A stretch of 64,000 bases of DNA from Neobacillus muris (GTDB lineage Bacteria > Bacillota > Bacilli > Bacillales > Cytobacillaceae): NCBI RefSeq assembly GCF_943193175.1, contig NZ_CALPDF010000017.1, forward strand, positions 1 through 64,000, given 5' to 3'. The notes beneath the pieces were generated by a model, which was given only the letters and a program-made list of their open reading frames with translations, searched no databases and was not told where the DNA came from. Every line of letters begins with the position of its first letter. Position 1 is the stretch's first letter. Below, piece by piece: positions 46,884 to 55,670 of this stretch. The position numbers and the translations under genes are program-made.

Positions 46884-47978
46884 GTGAACCATGTCATGGA
46901 TACTTTTCTAAGCAACATCACTCTGATTATTGCTTATATGTACATTGCCAATAAATTAAAGGAATTCATCATCCTTAAAACGAAGAAATGGCTAAAATTA
47001 CTGTGGCTGACGGCCATAATCAGTAGTCTATTAAGTATTTGGGTTATGCATTATCCGCTCCAAGCGGCAGGAATGCGAATTGATTTAAGAGCTATTCCGA
47101 TATTCTTCACCTCTTTTTTATTCGGATGGAAAAATGGTCTAATTACGATTCTGTTGCCAGCATGGCTTCGATATGAAATGGGAGGACCTACCGTTATTCA
47201 AGGGATCATCCAATCGATATTATTACCGTTCCTAATCGGTTCGTTATTTCATAGAAAAAAAGCAGTAAATCCTCCATTTACAATGGTTCATTTCAATCAT
47301 ATGGGAGCGGCATTTCTTATTTATGAATTAATCAAATCAATCTCAATGCTATGGACCACTCCAGCCACTGGAGCAACCATCCTTTTTATGTGTATATTTG
47401 AAACCATCGCTTTACTGACGATTGGATTAATTAACAATGATGTAAACCGCAATTTGCTTACGATAAAAGAATTGGAATATCAATCAAGGCACGACTATAT
47501 GACAAACCTATATAATCTGCGACATTTTCACAGCAAAGTGGAGGATATAATTCGGAAAAAGATTCCATTCGTTATTGCACTGTTCGATGTGGATTATTTT
47601 AAAAATTACAATGATACACATGGACATCTTGCTGGTGATACTGTCCTTCGTACAGTAGGGCAGCTTTTAATGGATAGTATGCGGGAAGAAGATGTGTTTG
47701 CCAGGTATGGAGGGGAAGAATTTATTGTTTGTTTTACCAATGTGACTAACGTAAGACAGGCTGCGGAAATTGCTGAGCGGTTTCGATGTCTTGTTGAAAC
47801 CTATCCCTTTCAGGGTGAGGAGCAACAGCCGAATGGTTCTTTAACCATCTCGATGGGACTAAGCACTGTTTCCAATCATAAAAGTCTTCGTACCTTAATT
47901 GAAGAAGCGGACCATGCTCTATATCTCGCCAAAAAGGCAGGAAGAAACACGTTTAAGATCTATCCCGATCAGGATTAA
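46884..47978 (+). CDS. Membrane diguanylate cyclase (5TM + GGDEF)
   Basis: A 364-residue protein with about five to six membrane segments (residues 5-185) resembling the 5TMR-LYT sensor module, then a GGDEF domain (about 200-360). The active motif is GGEEF (276-280) and the inhibitory I-site RxxD is present as REED (267-270), so it should make cyclic di-GMP with product inhibition. The start is GTG, 9 bases after AAAGGAG. It is a single-gene unit. The signal is unknown. Confidence 0.92.
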   Translation: MNHVMDTFLSNITLIIAYMYIANKLKEFIILKTKKWLKLLWLTAIISSLLSIWVMHYPLQAAGMRIDLRAIPIFFTSFLFGWKNGLITILLPAWLRYEMGGPTVIQGIIQSILLPFLIGSLFHRKKAVNPPFTMVHFNHMGAAFLIYELIKSISMLWTTPATGATILFMCIFETIALLTIGLINNDVNRNLLTIKELEYQSRHDYMTNLYNLRHFHSKVEDIIRKKIPFVIALFDVDYFKNYNDTHGHLAGDTVLRTVGQLLMDSMREEDVFARYGGEEFIVCFTNVTNVRQAAEIAERFRCLVETYPFQGEEQQPNGSLTISMGLSTVSNHKSLRTLIEEADHALYLAKKAGRNTFKIYPDQD

Positions 47979-48178
47979 AACGACCTGCTTTACATAAATG
48001 TCGTGCCAATAGGATTTGTTATTGATTTAGCATCCGAGAACGTCTTTCTTAAGAACGAAAGGTTTGAAATCTGCACGTTTACGCCATAATGGATAACGTA
48101 CAAACTAAACCCATAAAGGAGATTAGCGTAATCTCTATAAACTGGGAGTTCGTTAGAATACGTTTAAGAGGTGATGGT

Positions 48179-48640
48179 ATGACTTTGCAGCGCACGTTTA
48201 TTATGGTGAAGCCTGATGGAGTAAGAAGAGGCTTGATCGGGGAGATCATGAAACGCTTTGAGCAGAAAGGTTTTTCCTTATTGCAGGCAGAGCTGATGAC
48301 CGTTGATCGTTCTAAGGCGGAATATCATTATATGGAGCATAAGGAAAAGCCATTCTTCGGCGAATTAGTGGATTTCATTACTTCTGGACCCGTCTTTGCC
48401 ATGGTCTGGGAAGGCGAAAATATTATTGAGATTTCACGCCTCATGATTGGCAAGACAAGTCCATTGGAAGCAATGCCTGGTACAATCCGCGGGGACTTTG
48501 CCCATTCTAAAGAGGAGAATGTCATCCACGGTTCAGATTCAATCTTAAGTGCACAACGGGAGATTGAAAATTTCTTTGGTTTACTTAAAAATCGGAACCT
48601 AAGAGATGATTTCCCGTTTGAGGGCCGGCAATCTGTTTAA
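48179..48640 (+). CDS. ndk: Nucleoside diphosphate kinase
   Basis: A 153-residue NDP kinase, which transfers phosphate from NTPs to NDPs. It begins [23 protein letters not shown] and has the active-site His in NVIHGSDS near residue 117. The segment [17 protein letters not shown] deviates slightly from the common GDFGL..GRN pattern but keeps the catalytic core. The long upstream extension of the frame is not preferred; AGAGGTG is 7 bases before ATG 48179. A terminator follows. Confidence 0.93.
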   Translation: MTLQRTFIMVKPDGVRRGLIGEIMKRFEQKGFSLLQAELMTVDRSKAEYHYMEHKEKPFFGELVDFITSGPVFAMVWEGENIIEISRLMIGKTSPLEAMPGTIRGDFAHSKEENVIHGSDSILSAQREIENFFGLLKNRNLRDDFPFEGRQSV

Positions 48641-48649
48641 TTCACGATT

Positions 48650-48679
48650 ATCCCCTTGGCTGATTACCGCTAAGGGGAT
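48650..48679 (+). terminator. Terminator of ndk
   Basis: ATCCCCTT-g-GC and GC-t-AAGGGGAT form the stem, followed by CTTATTTT. Confidence 0.75.
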
Positions 48680-48773
48680 CTTATTTTCACTGAGAGGGGC
48701 ATACCCTCCCTTTTTCATATTCAGTCACTCAGATACGTATATTTATAACCTATCGGTCAAATGATGATGCCAA

Positions 48774-49283
48774 TTACTGCCTGTCAAATAAATAAAGAAT
48801 GTAATCTGTCGATGCTCCAGAATATCCTAATTGTCTCAACATAGCCGTGATGTTTCCTCTGTGATACGTTCCATGGTTTGAAACATGCTGAACCAAATCA
48901 GACACGGTTGATTCTAATTTGCCGTATTGTGGATGCTCCGTTGTAACAGAACGATCTTTGCAGCCTAAACTAGAAAAAAATTCCCTATATTGCTTGGATA
49001 AATGGTGATAGGCCTCTTCAAGGTCGGCCAGTGTCATCGTATGGATTTTCTCTAATAAACCACCCATTAACACTGCAAGCTCTTCGTAATTTTTTCCTGA
49101 GATGACATGAAACCAAACGACATCCACCCTATAAATATGTCTGACGGCATCTAGTATCGTTGGGAATACGCTTTGAATTTCTTCTTGGACCTTTTTCTCA
49201 GGCACTTCCTTAAGTTTCGCAAATATCCTTTGGTTTGCCCAAACGTGATAATCATAAATTTTTGTAAATGTTGATTGTTCCAT
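48774..49283 (-). CDS. DinB family protein
   Basis: A 169-residue DinB/YfiT-type four-helix protein. The metal-binding histidine pattern is visible: one His in the DAVRHIYRVDVVWF helix near residue 48 and the C-terminal HVSNHGTYHRGN with two histidines. Family members include thiol-dependent transferases and proteins of unknown role. The start ATG follows GAGGAGG. It is monocistronic, with no functional context. Confidence 0.88.
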   Translation of the reverse strand: MEQSTFTKIYDYHVWANQRIFAKLKEVPEKKVQEEIQSVFPTILDAVRHIYRVDVVWFHVISGKNYEELAVLMGGLLEKIHTMTLADLEEAYHHLSKQYREFFSSLGCKDRSVTTEHPQYGKLESTVSDLVQHVSNHGTYHRGNITAMLRQLGYSGASTDYILYLFDRQ

Positions 49284-49477
49284 AAATGGTCCTCCTCTTC
49301 TTTTTCGAAACTTAGGGATATTTCTTCTAAGGAGTTTAGGATATATTTTTCTAGCAACCTCATAACCTTTATCATCATTTCATCTAATGAATGGTAAAAA
49401 CAGTAAGAAGTGCCCAAAGCAATTGTAACATAAAAGAAGGCAAGCCAAGGAAAATGTTCGTGTCTTTTGATCTGTTA

Positions 49478-49526
49478 TTGAGTGAAAGCTATTCTTTTAT
49501 TTAGAGTTAAAATAGCTTTCACTCAA
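49478..49526. repeat. Perfect 16-bp inverted repeat (stem-loop)
   Basis: TTGAGTGAAAGCTATT (49478-49493) and AATAGCTTTCACTCAA (49511-49526) form a perfect stem with a 17-base loop. It lies between the DinB start and the end of the minus-strand small gene at 49564. There is no T-run, so it is either a processing or stability hairpin or a repeat element. Confidence 0.75.
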
Positions 49527-49563
49527 AATGGTTCTTTTTTCAAAGATTGTTCCTTTGCCAGCT

Positions 49564-50028
49564 TTAATATTCACCTTTAATGACAAAAAACGAGCCCCTA
49601 ATAGTTCCCGCCAGTTTTGATTTCTGCCTGGCAAATTTAAACTTCCCTTCTAATTCCTTTGGTACCTCCATCCCTTCAGAAAGCTTAAAACCTACAGCCC
49701 GCTTCTTAGGATCATCCACCGTATACATGACGTTGACCGCAAGTCCATCCTCATAAAAGACGAAGGCCCATTTGATATTTTCCACTTGAAATCGTGACGT
49801 TTCTAATGGTTTGGCCGCAAACTCAATATTACGTTCTTCTTTCAAAATTCGGTTCACATAATCAAGGGTTTCCTGACTTTCAGTAGCAGGGACAACCGTA
49901 AATTCATGCTTATATTTGTTCATAAAGTAACGAGCTTCATGTGCGCGTAAACCAGCAAGTGCCTCCGCTTGTGGTGAAGACTCGAAACCAACTGCTGTTA
50001 CATTTCTAAAATCAACGATAGCAGCCAC
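49564..50028 (-). CDS. Hypothetical protein paired with the GyrI-like gene
   Basis: A 154-residue soluble, basic protein that I do not recognise. A central segment (HEARYFMNKYKHEFTVVP) and a C-terminal GTIRGSFFVIKGEY are distinctive. AAGGAGG at about 50035-50041 is only 1 base from ATG 50034 but 7 bases from GTG 50028, so GTG is preferred. It follows the GyrI-like gene with a 20-base gap and is therefore in one transcript with it, divergent from the WYL regulator. Confidence 0.6.
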   Translation of the reverse strand: MAAIVDFRNVTAVGFESSPQAEALAGLRAHEARYFMNKYKHEFTVVPATESQETLDYVNRILKEERNIEFAAKPLETSRFQVENIKWAFVFYEDGLAVNVMYTVDDPKKRAVGFKLSEGMEVPKELEGKFKFARQKSKLAGTIRGSFFVIKGEY

Positions 50029-50048
50029 TTCCATCCCTCCTTCTTTTT

Positions 50049-50528
50049 TTATTTTCTCACAACCGGAATCCACATTTCACCATAAATCTGGCCGTTTCGA
50101 TTCCCCATCTCAACCGTTGCATTGGGCCCCCCAACATAGGCAAATTCCCTTGCTTCTGGCAGAACTTGACCAAAGGCAATGCCAGCAAGCATATTATGCA
50201 ATTGATCAGCTGTCTTTGCTTCCCCTTTTACAACCAGGTATTCCCCCTTAGGAAATTGGATCATTCTAGCTTCTTCCGGCGCAGGCGTCTCGGTCATGAC
50301 GCCTGCATAATGCATCATCTTGTTATTCACCGCTTCATTTACGGCAAAAACGTACCCATTTACGGCTATGGATTTTAACCAGTCTAGTGTTCCATCTTGG
50401 CTGACAGCCAGCCAAAAGTCTGACTTTTCCTTGTTTATGCCAGCATAATCTGTGTAGTGGCTCTTAAGCTCCGTACCAATTCCCAAAACGGTAAAGCTGT
50501 CTTTTGTTTCAATGCTATAGTCTGCCAT
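50049..50528 (-). CDS. GyrI-like small-molecule-binding domain protein
   Basis: A 159-residue stand-alone effector-binding domain similar to the AraC E-binding/GyrI fold: ADYSIETKDSFTVLGIGTEL at the start, FPKGEYLVVKGEA in the middle and QIYGEMWIPVV at the end. Such proteins bind or degrade small hydrophobic compounds or inhibit gyrase. Several starts are possible (ATG 50540, TTG 50534, ATG 50528); ATG 50528 gives the family N-terminus. It is transcribed divergently from the WYL/HTH regulator, its probable controller. Confidence 0.75.
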   Translation of the reverse strand: MADYSIETKDSFTVLGIGTELKSHYTDYAGINKEKSDFWLAVSQDGTLDWLKSIAVNGYVFAVNEAVNNKMMHYAGVMTETPAPEEARMIQFPKGEYLVVKGEAKTADQLHNMLAGIAFGQVLPEAREFAYVGGPNATVEMGNRNGQIYGEMWIPVVRK

Positions 50529-50637
50529 TCTCAAAACCATCCTCTGTTTTTAAATTTCAAATGACTTGTTTTCTTCACTTGATAGGTATATCATAGCCTT
50601 AAATCATGTCAAAAAATGATACTTTTTAGAGGTCTTA

Positions 50638-51600
50638 ATGAAAAAAGTTGAACGGATCAATATTATCATGCGGTATATCAATAACCGCGCCCATTTTACT
50701 ATTTCTGAAATCATGAAAGAATTTAACATCTCTCGTTCGACAGCTATTAGGGATATCAAAGAAATTGAAGCCATGGGGATGCCGCTTATCGCTGAAGTTG
50801 GAAGAGATGGGGGTTATTTTGTCATGAACAACTCAGTCCTGCCCAATGTCCGCTTTACCGATAATGAAATCAAAGCTCTTTTTATTGCCTTTATGGCCAC
50901 AAGAAACCAGCAGCTCCCCTATCTAAAAAGCCGTCAATCTTTAGCTGAAAAATTGCTGGGCCTCCTATCAGAAAACCAGCAAGAGACCCTGGTTCTTTTA
51001 AATCAAATTCTGCTTTTTGAAGGAACTAATCCGAATAATCCTGACCTGCTTGATCTGTCAGACCTCCCTCATCCTATGTTAGAAAAACTCTTTCAAATCA
51101 TTCTTTTGGATAGATATTTATTGATTACCATCCAAGAAGAAAAGGTATTCAAGTCTTATCCGATTTTTCTCTTGCACCTTTATCGCGAAAAAAGTCTTTG
51201 GCTGATTGAAGGATTTGACTTAAAGGAAGAAAAGAAGCAGATTTTCCCTGTAGACAAGCTCACCGATGTCGAACCTTACCAGCCAAAAAATAGATTAAGC
51301 ATGAAAAAGATTTTAGAGAAACTAGGTAAGCAGGAAGAAGAGATCAATCTTGTCCTTGAGCTTGGCCCAAAAGCGATTGCCCAATTCAAAAAATACCACC
51401 CTTTCAAAGTTTCAATTTCCTATACGAATCCATACCAAACCACTGCCATTCTTAAGACATATATCAATGTTAATATGCCCGAAGATTTAGCTGAAATAAC
51501 CAATTGGCTGCTTTTCCTTGGTGGAGATATCAAGGTCAGGGAGGTTCCAGAAGAAGTCTTGCAAAGTTTAAAAGAGAGAGTGTGCCTATTCTTCCCTTAA
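50638..51600 (+). CDS. HTH-WYL (YafY-type) transcriptional regulator
   Basis: A 320-residue regulator with an N-terminal HTH-11/DeoR-type domain (residues 1-60, FTISEIMKEFNISRSTAIRDIKEI) followed by a WYL-like domain and C-terminal WCX region. In the WYL part the classic W-Y-L triad is weak (KSLWLIEGFDL). AGAGG lies 5 bases before the ATG. It is divergent from the GyrI-like pair across a 109-base gap and probably controls it. WYL domains bind nucleic acids or small ligands; the effector is unknown. Confidence 0.85.
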   Translation: MKKVERINIIMRYINNRAHFTISEIMKEFNISRSTAIRDIKEIEAMGMPLIAEVGRDGGYFVMNNSVLPNVRFTDNEIKALFIAFMATRNQQLPYLKSRQSLAEKLLGLLSENQQETLVLLNQILLFEGTNPNNPDLLDLSDLPHPMLEKLFQIILLDRYLLITIQEEKVFKSYPIFLLHLYREKSLWLIEGFDLKEEKKQIFPVDKLTDVEPYQPKNRLSMKKILEKLGKQEEEINLVLELGPKAIAQFKKYHPFKVSISYTNPYQTTAILKTYINVNMPEDLAEITNWLLFLGGDIKVREVPEEVLQSLKERVCLFFP

Positions 51601-51717
51601 GCAGCAGCCAGTTAAGGCCCTAATCGCTTGACCCGATAAAAAGTGGGGAACCTTGACAACAGGCCCTCCTTCCTTTCATTTATTTTAATTGAATTCCACG
51701 GCCAAAATTCTAGAAAT

Positions 51718-51825
51718 TTATACAAAAACCTTTTCCATAATCATAACATCGACAAAGCGTCTGTCTAATTTTCCTAGGTTTTTAAATACCCTTACTGCTT
51801 GCCTTGGAATAAGATTAAGCCCCAT
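51718..51825 (-). CDS. Possible 35-codon small protein
   Basis: A short frame with a strong start signal: AGAGGGGGGAAAC immediately before ATG 51825. The predicted product is basic and amphipathic (IPRQAVRVFKNLGKLDRRF...). It is read divergently from the MarR gene; the palindromic TTGCAA at 51885-51890 could be a -35 on both strands. No family is recognised and there is no coding test, so it may be spurious. Confidence 0.3.
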   Translation of the reverse strand: MGLNLIPRQAVRVFKNLGKLDRRFVDVMIMEKVFV

Positions 51826-51884
51826 GTTTCCCCCCTCTGTCGTTTATAATTAAAACCATTTTATAAAATTTTTTCCAATAATAG

Positions 51885-51913
51885 TTGCAAAATACAAATA
51901 AGTATTATATAAA
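51885..51913 (+). promoter_or_regulatory. Promoter of the marR-arsI unit
   Basis: TTGCAA (51885-51890), a 17-base spacer and TATAAA (51908-51913), with GAGGTGG 8 bases further and the start at 51933. The very short leader would place a MarR operator over or next to the -10. Confidence 0.5.
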
Positions 51914-51932
51914 TATAACTGAGGTGGAAAAA

Positions 51933-52379
51933 ATGGAAAATATACGTGAACAGTTCCAGATCATGACAAGGCGATTTGGACTTTTAAATAAGAATTGCTG
52001 CCAAATTGGCGGCAGCGAAATATCCCTGGTCCAGAGCCATATCCTTTACGAACTTCTTCGCAGAAATAAACCATCGATGCAGCAGGCCGCGGATACCTTG
52101 GGGATCGATATTACGACCTTTAGCCGGCAAATCCAAACGCTGGTCAAAATGGGCTTGGTTTCAAAAACACCGCTTCCTGATGATAAACGCGTCTCCCAGC
52201 TTAGCTTGACGACTGAAGGGAATTATGTCGCCGCTTCCATTGATGCGCAAATGAACCAGTATTTGGAGGAAGTGTTCTCTCACATGAGCGGATTTGAACG
52301 TGACATGGTAATAAACTCGGTCAAACTGTTAAATGAAGCCATGTCCAAGTCAACCGTCTGCTGCAGGCCATTAATTTGA
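51933..52379 (+). CDS. MarR family regulator with vicinal cysteines, candidate arsenical sensor
   Basis: A 148-residue MarR winged-helix protein: dimerisation helices, DNA-binding segment MQQAADTLGIDITTFSRQI (about 49-67) and the wing PDDKRVSQLSLTTEG. It has two vicinal cysteine pairs, Cys22-Cys23 (NKNCCQIGG) at the dimer interface side and Cys143-Cys144 (STVCCRPLI) near the C-terminus. The arsI gene follows in the same direction, and no ArsR is nearby. A metalloid- or organoarsenical-responsive repressor is therefore likely, by inference. GAGGTGG precedes ATG 51933; the longer frame to 51885 runs through the promoter. Confidence 0.85.
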   Translation: MENIREQFQIMTRRFGLLNKNCCQIGGSEISLVQSHILYELLRRNKPSMQQAADTLGIDITTFSRQIQTLVKMGLVSKTPLPDDKRVSQLSLTTEGNYVAASIDAQMNQYLEEVFSHMSGFERDMVINSVKLLNEAMSKSTVCCRPLI

Positions 52380-52516
52380 GCAAGTTCTACTTGATCTTTT
52401 ACCGTGCAAGTTTGCCAGATCTGATGTTAGTTAATAGCATTTTTAAAAAGAAATTTGTTTTGATTGATTCCCTATTTACGATATTCAAAATAAATATAAA
52501 GTTGGAGGAATTTAAA

Positions 52517-52999
52517 ATGAAGTATGCTCATGTAGGTTTAAATGTAACCAATTTAGAAAAATCCCTGGAGTTTTACACTAAACTATTTGGCATGGAGCCA
52601 GTGAAGACCAAGCCGGATTATGCGAAATTCCTGCTCGAAACACCAGGCTTAAATATCACTCTTAATCTTAAGAATGAGGTTAAAGGTAATCAAGTTGGAC
52701 ATTTTGGATTTCAAGTGGAAAGTACAGAGGAAGTCATTGCCCACAAAAATAGACTTGAACAAAGCGGGGTTCTCTCACAATATGACGAAATCAATACGAC
52801 CTGCTGTTATGCTGTTCAAGATAAATTTTGGGTTCATGATCCGGATGGAAACGAGTGGGAGTTCTTCTATACAAAGTCAGACGCAGCAACATTCAGTGAA
52901 AATGCTACTGCCTGCTGCACACAAGAGCCTAGTACTGAACAAGTGAATTGCTGCTCTGCAACGGATCAAATAAACGGCACAGCCAACTGCTGCTCATAA
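52517..52999 (+). CDS. arsI: ArsI-type C-As lyase (glyoxalase-fold dioxygenase)
   Basis: A 160-residue glyoxalase/bleomycin-resistance fold protein. The iron ligands match ArsI: His5 (YAHVGL), His62 (GHFGF) and Glu115 (NEWEFFYTK). The vicinal pair Cys96-Cys97 (NTTCCYAV) that binds trivalent organoarsenicals is present. ArsI splits the carbon-arsenic bond of methylarsenite and aromatic arsenicals. A C-terminal tail carries three more Cys-Cys pairs (133-134, 145-146, 158-159), probably extra metalloid binding. The CadI branch is the alternative. ATG 52517 has GGAGGAATTTAAA. A terminator follows. Confidence 0.92.
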   Translation: MKYAHVGLNVTNLEKSLEFYTKLFGMEPVKTKPDYAKFLLETPGLNITLNLKNEVKGNQVGHFGFQVESTEEVIAHKNRLEQSGVLSQYDEINTTCCYAVQDKFWVHDPDGNEWEFFYTKSDAATFSENATACCTQEPSTEQVNCCSATDQINGTANCCS

Positions 53000-53010
53000 T
53001 ATATTTTCGA

Positions 53011-53038
53011 AGGGTCTCTTCCATGAGGGACCCTTTTT
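53011..53038 (+). terminator. Terminator of arsI
   Basis: AGGGTCTC-ttccat-GAGGGACCCT followed by TTTT, 12 bases after the stop. Confidence 0.85.
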
Positions 53039-53084
53039 GTAGAGGAACATGTATGAACGTGAATTATTCAGAGCTTCTAATCAA

Positions 53085-54092
53085 TTATTTGTCCTTACGG
53101 TTTATCAACTTGTCTCTATCATGCACTTGAGGAGGGTTTTCCAGCCATTTTTCTTTTATCATAAGTTTAGCTCCATCCTCAGCAAAGCTTGACAACTCAG
53201 CCATCAATCTTGCATAGATCAAACCAATGTCTTTCCTTACACTCCCGCCAATAGCTGTTCCAAAATCCGCCAATGCAATAGCACTAAGTAAATTTATTTG
53301 AAACAACATTAATTTATCTGAGAACGGAGATTCTATGGAGTCTGTTACCAAAGCGTCCCATGTTGAGGGATAGGAAGTATTGCTATCCTTTAAAATTTCG
53401 AAAAAAGTGGTTACCTGTTTTTTACCAATATTAGATCCCCGTTGAAAAAAATGTCTTAAGCTTTTTGATTTAGCAACTTGACTAAATCCCATTAAAAGAG
53501 TTTGTCCTACATGACAAACTTCAATATTTGTACCTAAATGTGCAATCTCGATCGCTAATAATGGCCGTTGTTTCCCAAAAAAATCACCCAAAAAATCATC
53601 ATTTTCTACGAATGTGACTTTTTTTGGATAATCCATATAGGGAGATCTAACAAACGTCCCCAACTCAAGAGCTAAATCCGATGCGAAATCAAACAAGCTT
53701 TCGGTTTGACTGTACCACTTTTTATATAGATCACGAATGTCTTTTCTTGAAGCAATAGCTTTGGCTAGAGAATAAGTAGTTAGCCCTGTACGCCCCATAT
53801 GCTCCAGATAACGTAAATAATAAATATCAGAGAATAATCTAGGAGCATTCCTATGTATGTCATTTTCATTAAATCCCTGAGGGACAGCTATTTTTTCCTT
53901 TTGGAATAATCCCGTAATCGTTTTAATGTGGTCATCAGCAATTTGCAATGCCGAATCGATTACTTTTTCAATTTTTTCATTCTCTACTGTTAGTTTAAAG
54001 TGGGTGAGAATACATTTCCCCATGGTATCAGCCATGTAGGTGTTCCACAAAGTGGCTAATTCAGAAGAAGTTAATTTTGGTTCGTGAATCAT
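53085..54092 (-). CDS. DUF3231 family protein
   Basis: A 335-residue, mostly helical protein of the DUF3231 family common in spore-forming bacilli. It consists of two similar ferritin-like halves (about 10-165 and 180-320), each beginning with an L-W-x-x-Y/F-like helix and carrying H/D/E-rich segments. Function is unknown; spore association has been suggested for relatives. GGGAGG lies upstream, and starts at GTG 54107, TTG 54098 or ATG 54092 are possible. It is monocistronic and convergent with arsI. Confidence 0.85.
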   Translation of the reverse strand: MIHEPKLTSSELATLWNTYMADTMGKCILTHFKLTVENEKIEKVIDSALQIADDHIKTITGLFQKEKIAVPQGFNENDIHRNAPRLFSDIYYLRYLEHMGRTGLTTYSLAKAIASRKDIRDLYKKWYSQTESLFDFASDLALELGTFVRSPYMDYPKKVTFVENDDFLGDFFGKQRPLLAIEIAHLGTNIEVCHVGQTLLMGFSQVAKSKSLRHFFQRGSNIGKKQVTTFFEILKDSNTSYPSTWDALVTDSIESPFSDKLMLFQINLLSAIALADFGTAIGGSVRKDIGLIYARLMAELSSFAEDGAKLMIKEKWLENPPQVHDRDKLINRKDK

Positions 54093-54250
54093 CTCCAACT
54101 GGTTCACCTCCCGATTTTATGTTTTGTATTTTTTCCGATCATTTGTCCAAATATCCACCTATTTCATATTGATTCCTTTCAGCCAATCCGCATAGGGTAT
54201 TTCTGGCTTATCCTAATTAAGGAATAATCAATATTTCTATTAACAATACT

Positions 54251-55522
54251 ATGGATATGAAAACTCTTATTACTTTGATATGTATCTTTTTTCTAGTTTC
54301 ATTTGCTGGTGATGTGCTTGCGGAAGAAATGATTTCAGTAAGGTTAAGAAATTATATCGGAAACAGCTCTAATTTATCCCTCCACATAAAAGGCAGTTAC
54401 TCAACATTAGGTTCAGCAGCAAAGTTAAAGGAAGGAAATCATTATTCACTTACAGTAAAAAATGGGAAATTATATCTTCAATGCGGCAAGTCAAAAACTC
54501 AAATAAACAATCCCTTTATTGTTTATCCAGACGTTTATGATGAAAATCATCTACTCTACATGAATGGCAGACCTTATATGGGGGCAGTTGAGTTCCATAT
54601 TGAGGATAAAAAATACATTCGGCCCGTCAATCAATTACTATTAGAAGATTACTTAAAGGGAGTAGTCCCCTTTGAAGTTTTTCCAAATTGGAATCTTGAG
54701 GCCTTAAAAGCTCAAACTTTAGCAGCCCGCACTTATACCATCACCCATAAAAATGCGAAAATCGATGACACCATTCACTATCAAGTCTACGGAGGCTACA
54801 ATCAATTCGATAAAACAAAACAGGCTGTAAATGAAACAAAAGGAGAAATCATTACCTTTCAGGATAAACCCATCATCGCTTTTTATTCTGCCAGCAATGG
54901 CGGGATGACCGAAAGTGATGAAAATGTCTGGGGCGGCAAAGCAAGCCCGTATTTTCCCATCAAACAAGACCCTTATGATCCCATTTTCCCCTGGACATTC
55001 ACTTTAAACAAAACACAAATCGAATGGGATGAAATTAACTGGAATGATTCAAATTGGTGGGAAGGACTGGAAGAAATGGATGATAAAATTACCGCTGCTA
55101 TGAAAACTTGGCTTAATCAAAATGGGTATACAGGTGAAATAAAAATTCTGAGTGTCCCCTTTTTTGCAATCGATCAACATAAAAATGAATCACAAAGGTC
55201 GCTGCAAGGCTCGATTCAAATCGAATTTATGAGAAGGCTGATTGATGGCACCATTTTATTCGAGAAAGTCGCTTTCGATCATGTTCCGTTAAAAAGAATT
55301 CGACCGATGATCGGGGGAGCTTTGTTTAGAAGTTATTTAATCAATTCGTTTCAAATGAATCCCTTTTTATATAAGGTAAGTGGCAATGGGAATGGGCATG
55401 GTGTTGGCATGAGTCAATGGGGAGCAAATAAAATGGCGGAAAAAGGGAAATCTTACAAAGAAATCATTGAACACTATTATCCTGGCACACAAGTTAAAGT
55501 CATTACCTCCTCTTCAGAATGA
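54251..55522 (+). CDS. SpoIID/LytB domain protein
   Basis: A 423-residue exported protein: signal peptide (residues 1-24, cleavage near VLA), an SPOR-independent N-terminal segment, and a SpoIID/LytB domain containing LLLEDYLKGVVPFEVFPNW (catalytic Glu region), LEALKAQTLAARTYT, SASNGG and the C-terminal GNGHGVGMSQWGANKMA. SpoIID enzymes are lytic transglycosylases acting on denuded glycans, notably in engulfment. This copy is outside the usual spoIID context and may be a paralogue acting in sporulation or cell-wall turnover. No strong ribosome binding site is visible. Confidence 0.88.
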   Translation: MDMKTLITLICIFFLVSFAGDVLAEEMISVRLRNYIGNSSNLSLHIKGSYSTLGSAAKLKEGNHYSLTVKNGKLYLQCGKSKTQINNPFIVYPDVYDENHLLYMNGRPYMGAVEFHIEDKKYIRPVNQLLLEDYLKGVVPFEVFPNWNLEALKAQTLAARTYTITHKNAKIDDTIHYQVYGGYNQFDKTKQAVNETKGEIITFQDKPIIAFYSASNGGMTESDENVWGGKASPYFPIKQDPYDPIFPWTFTLNKTQIEWDEINWNDSNWWEGLEEMDDKITAAMKTWLNQNGYTGEIKILSVPFFAIDQHKNESQRSLQGSIQIEFMRRLIDGTILFEKVAFDHVPLKRIRPMIGGALFRSYLINSFQMNPFLYKVSGNGNGHGVGMSQWGANKMAEKGKSYKEIIEHYYPGTQVKVITSSSE

Positions 55523-55532
55523 TCTGAGATCG

Positions 55533-55570
55533 AAGAAAGAATGGTTCCTAACCGTTCTTTCTTATTTTAT
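55533..55570 (+). terminator. Terminator of the SpoIID-domain gene
   Basis: AAGAAAGAATGGTT pairs with AACCGTTCTTTCTT around a 3-base loop, followed by ATTTTATT. Further small hairpins lie between this point and the MFS stop at 55671. Confidence 0.85.
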
Positions 55571-55670
55571 TCTCGCGCCATCAGCGGAAAAAGAAAATCT
55601 GCTGATTGGAAATCAACAAAAAAAAGAAGACTATTCAGCCTTCTTTTCTGTTAATCTATTACATTAGTAA

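Noticed and set aside
48089..48178. Longer N-terminus for Ndk
   Set aside because: The extension has no ribosome binding site and NDP kinases begin at the chosen ATG.
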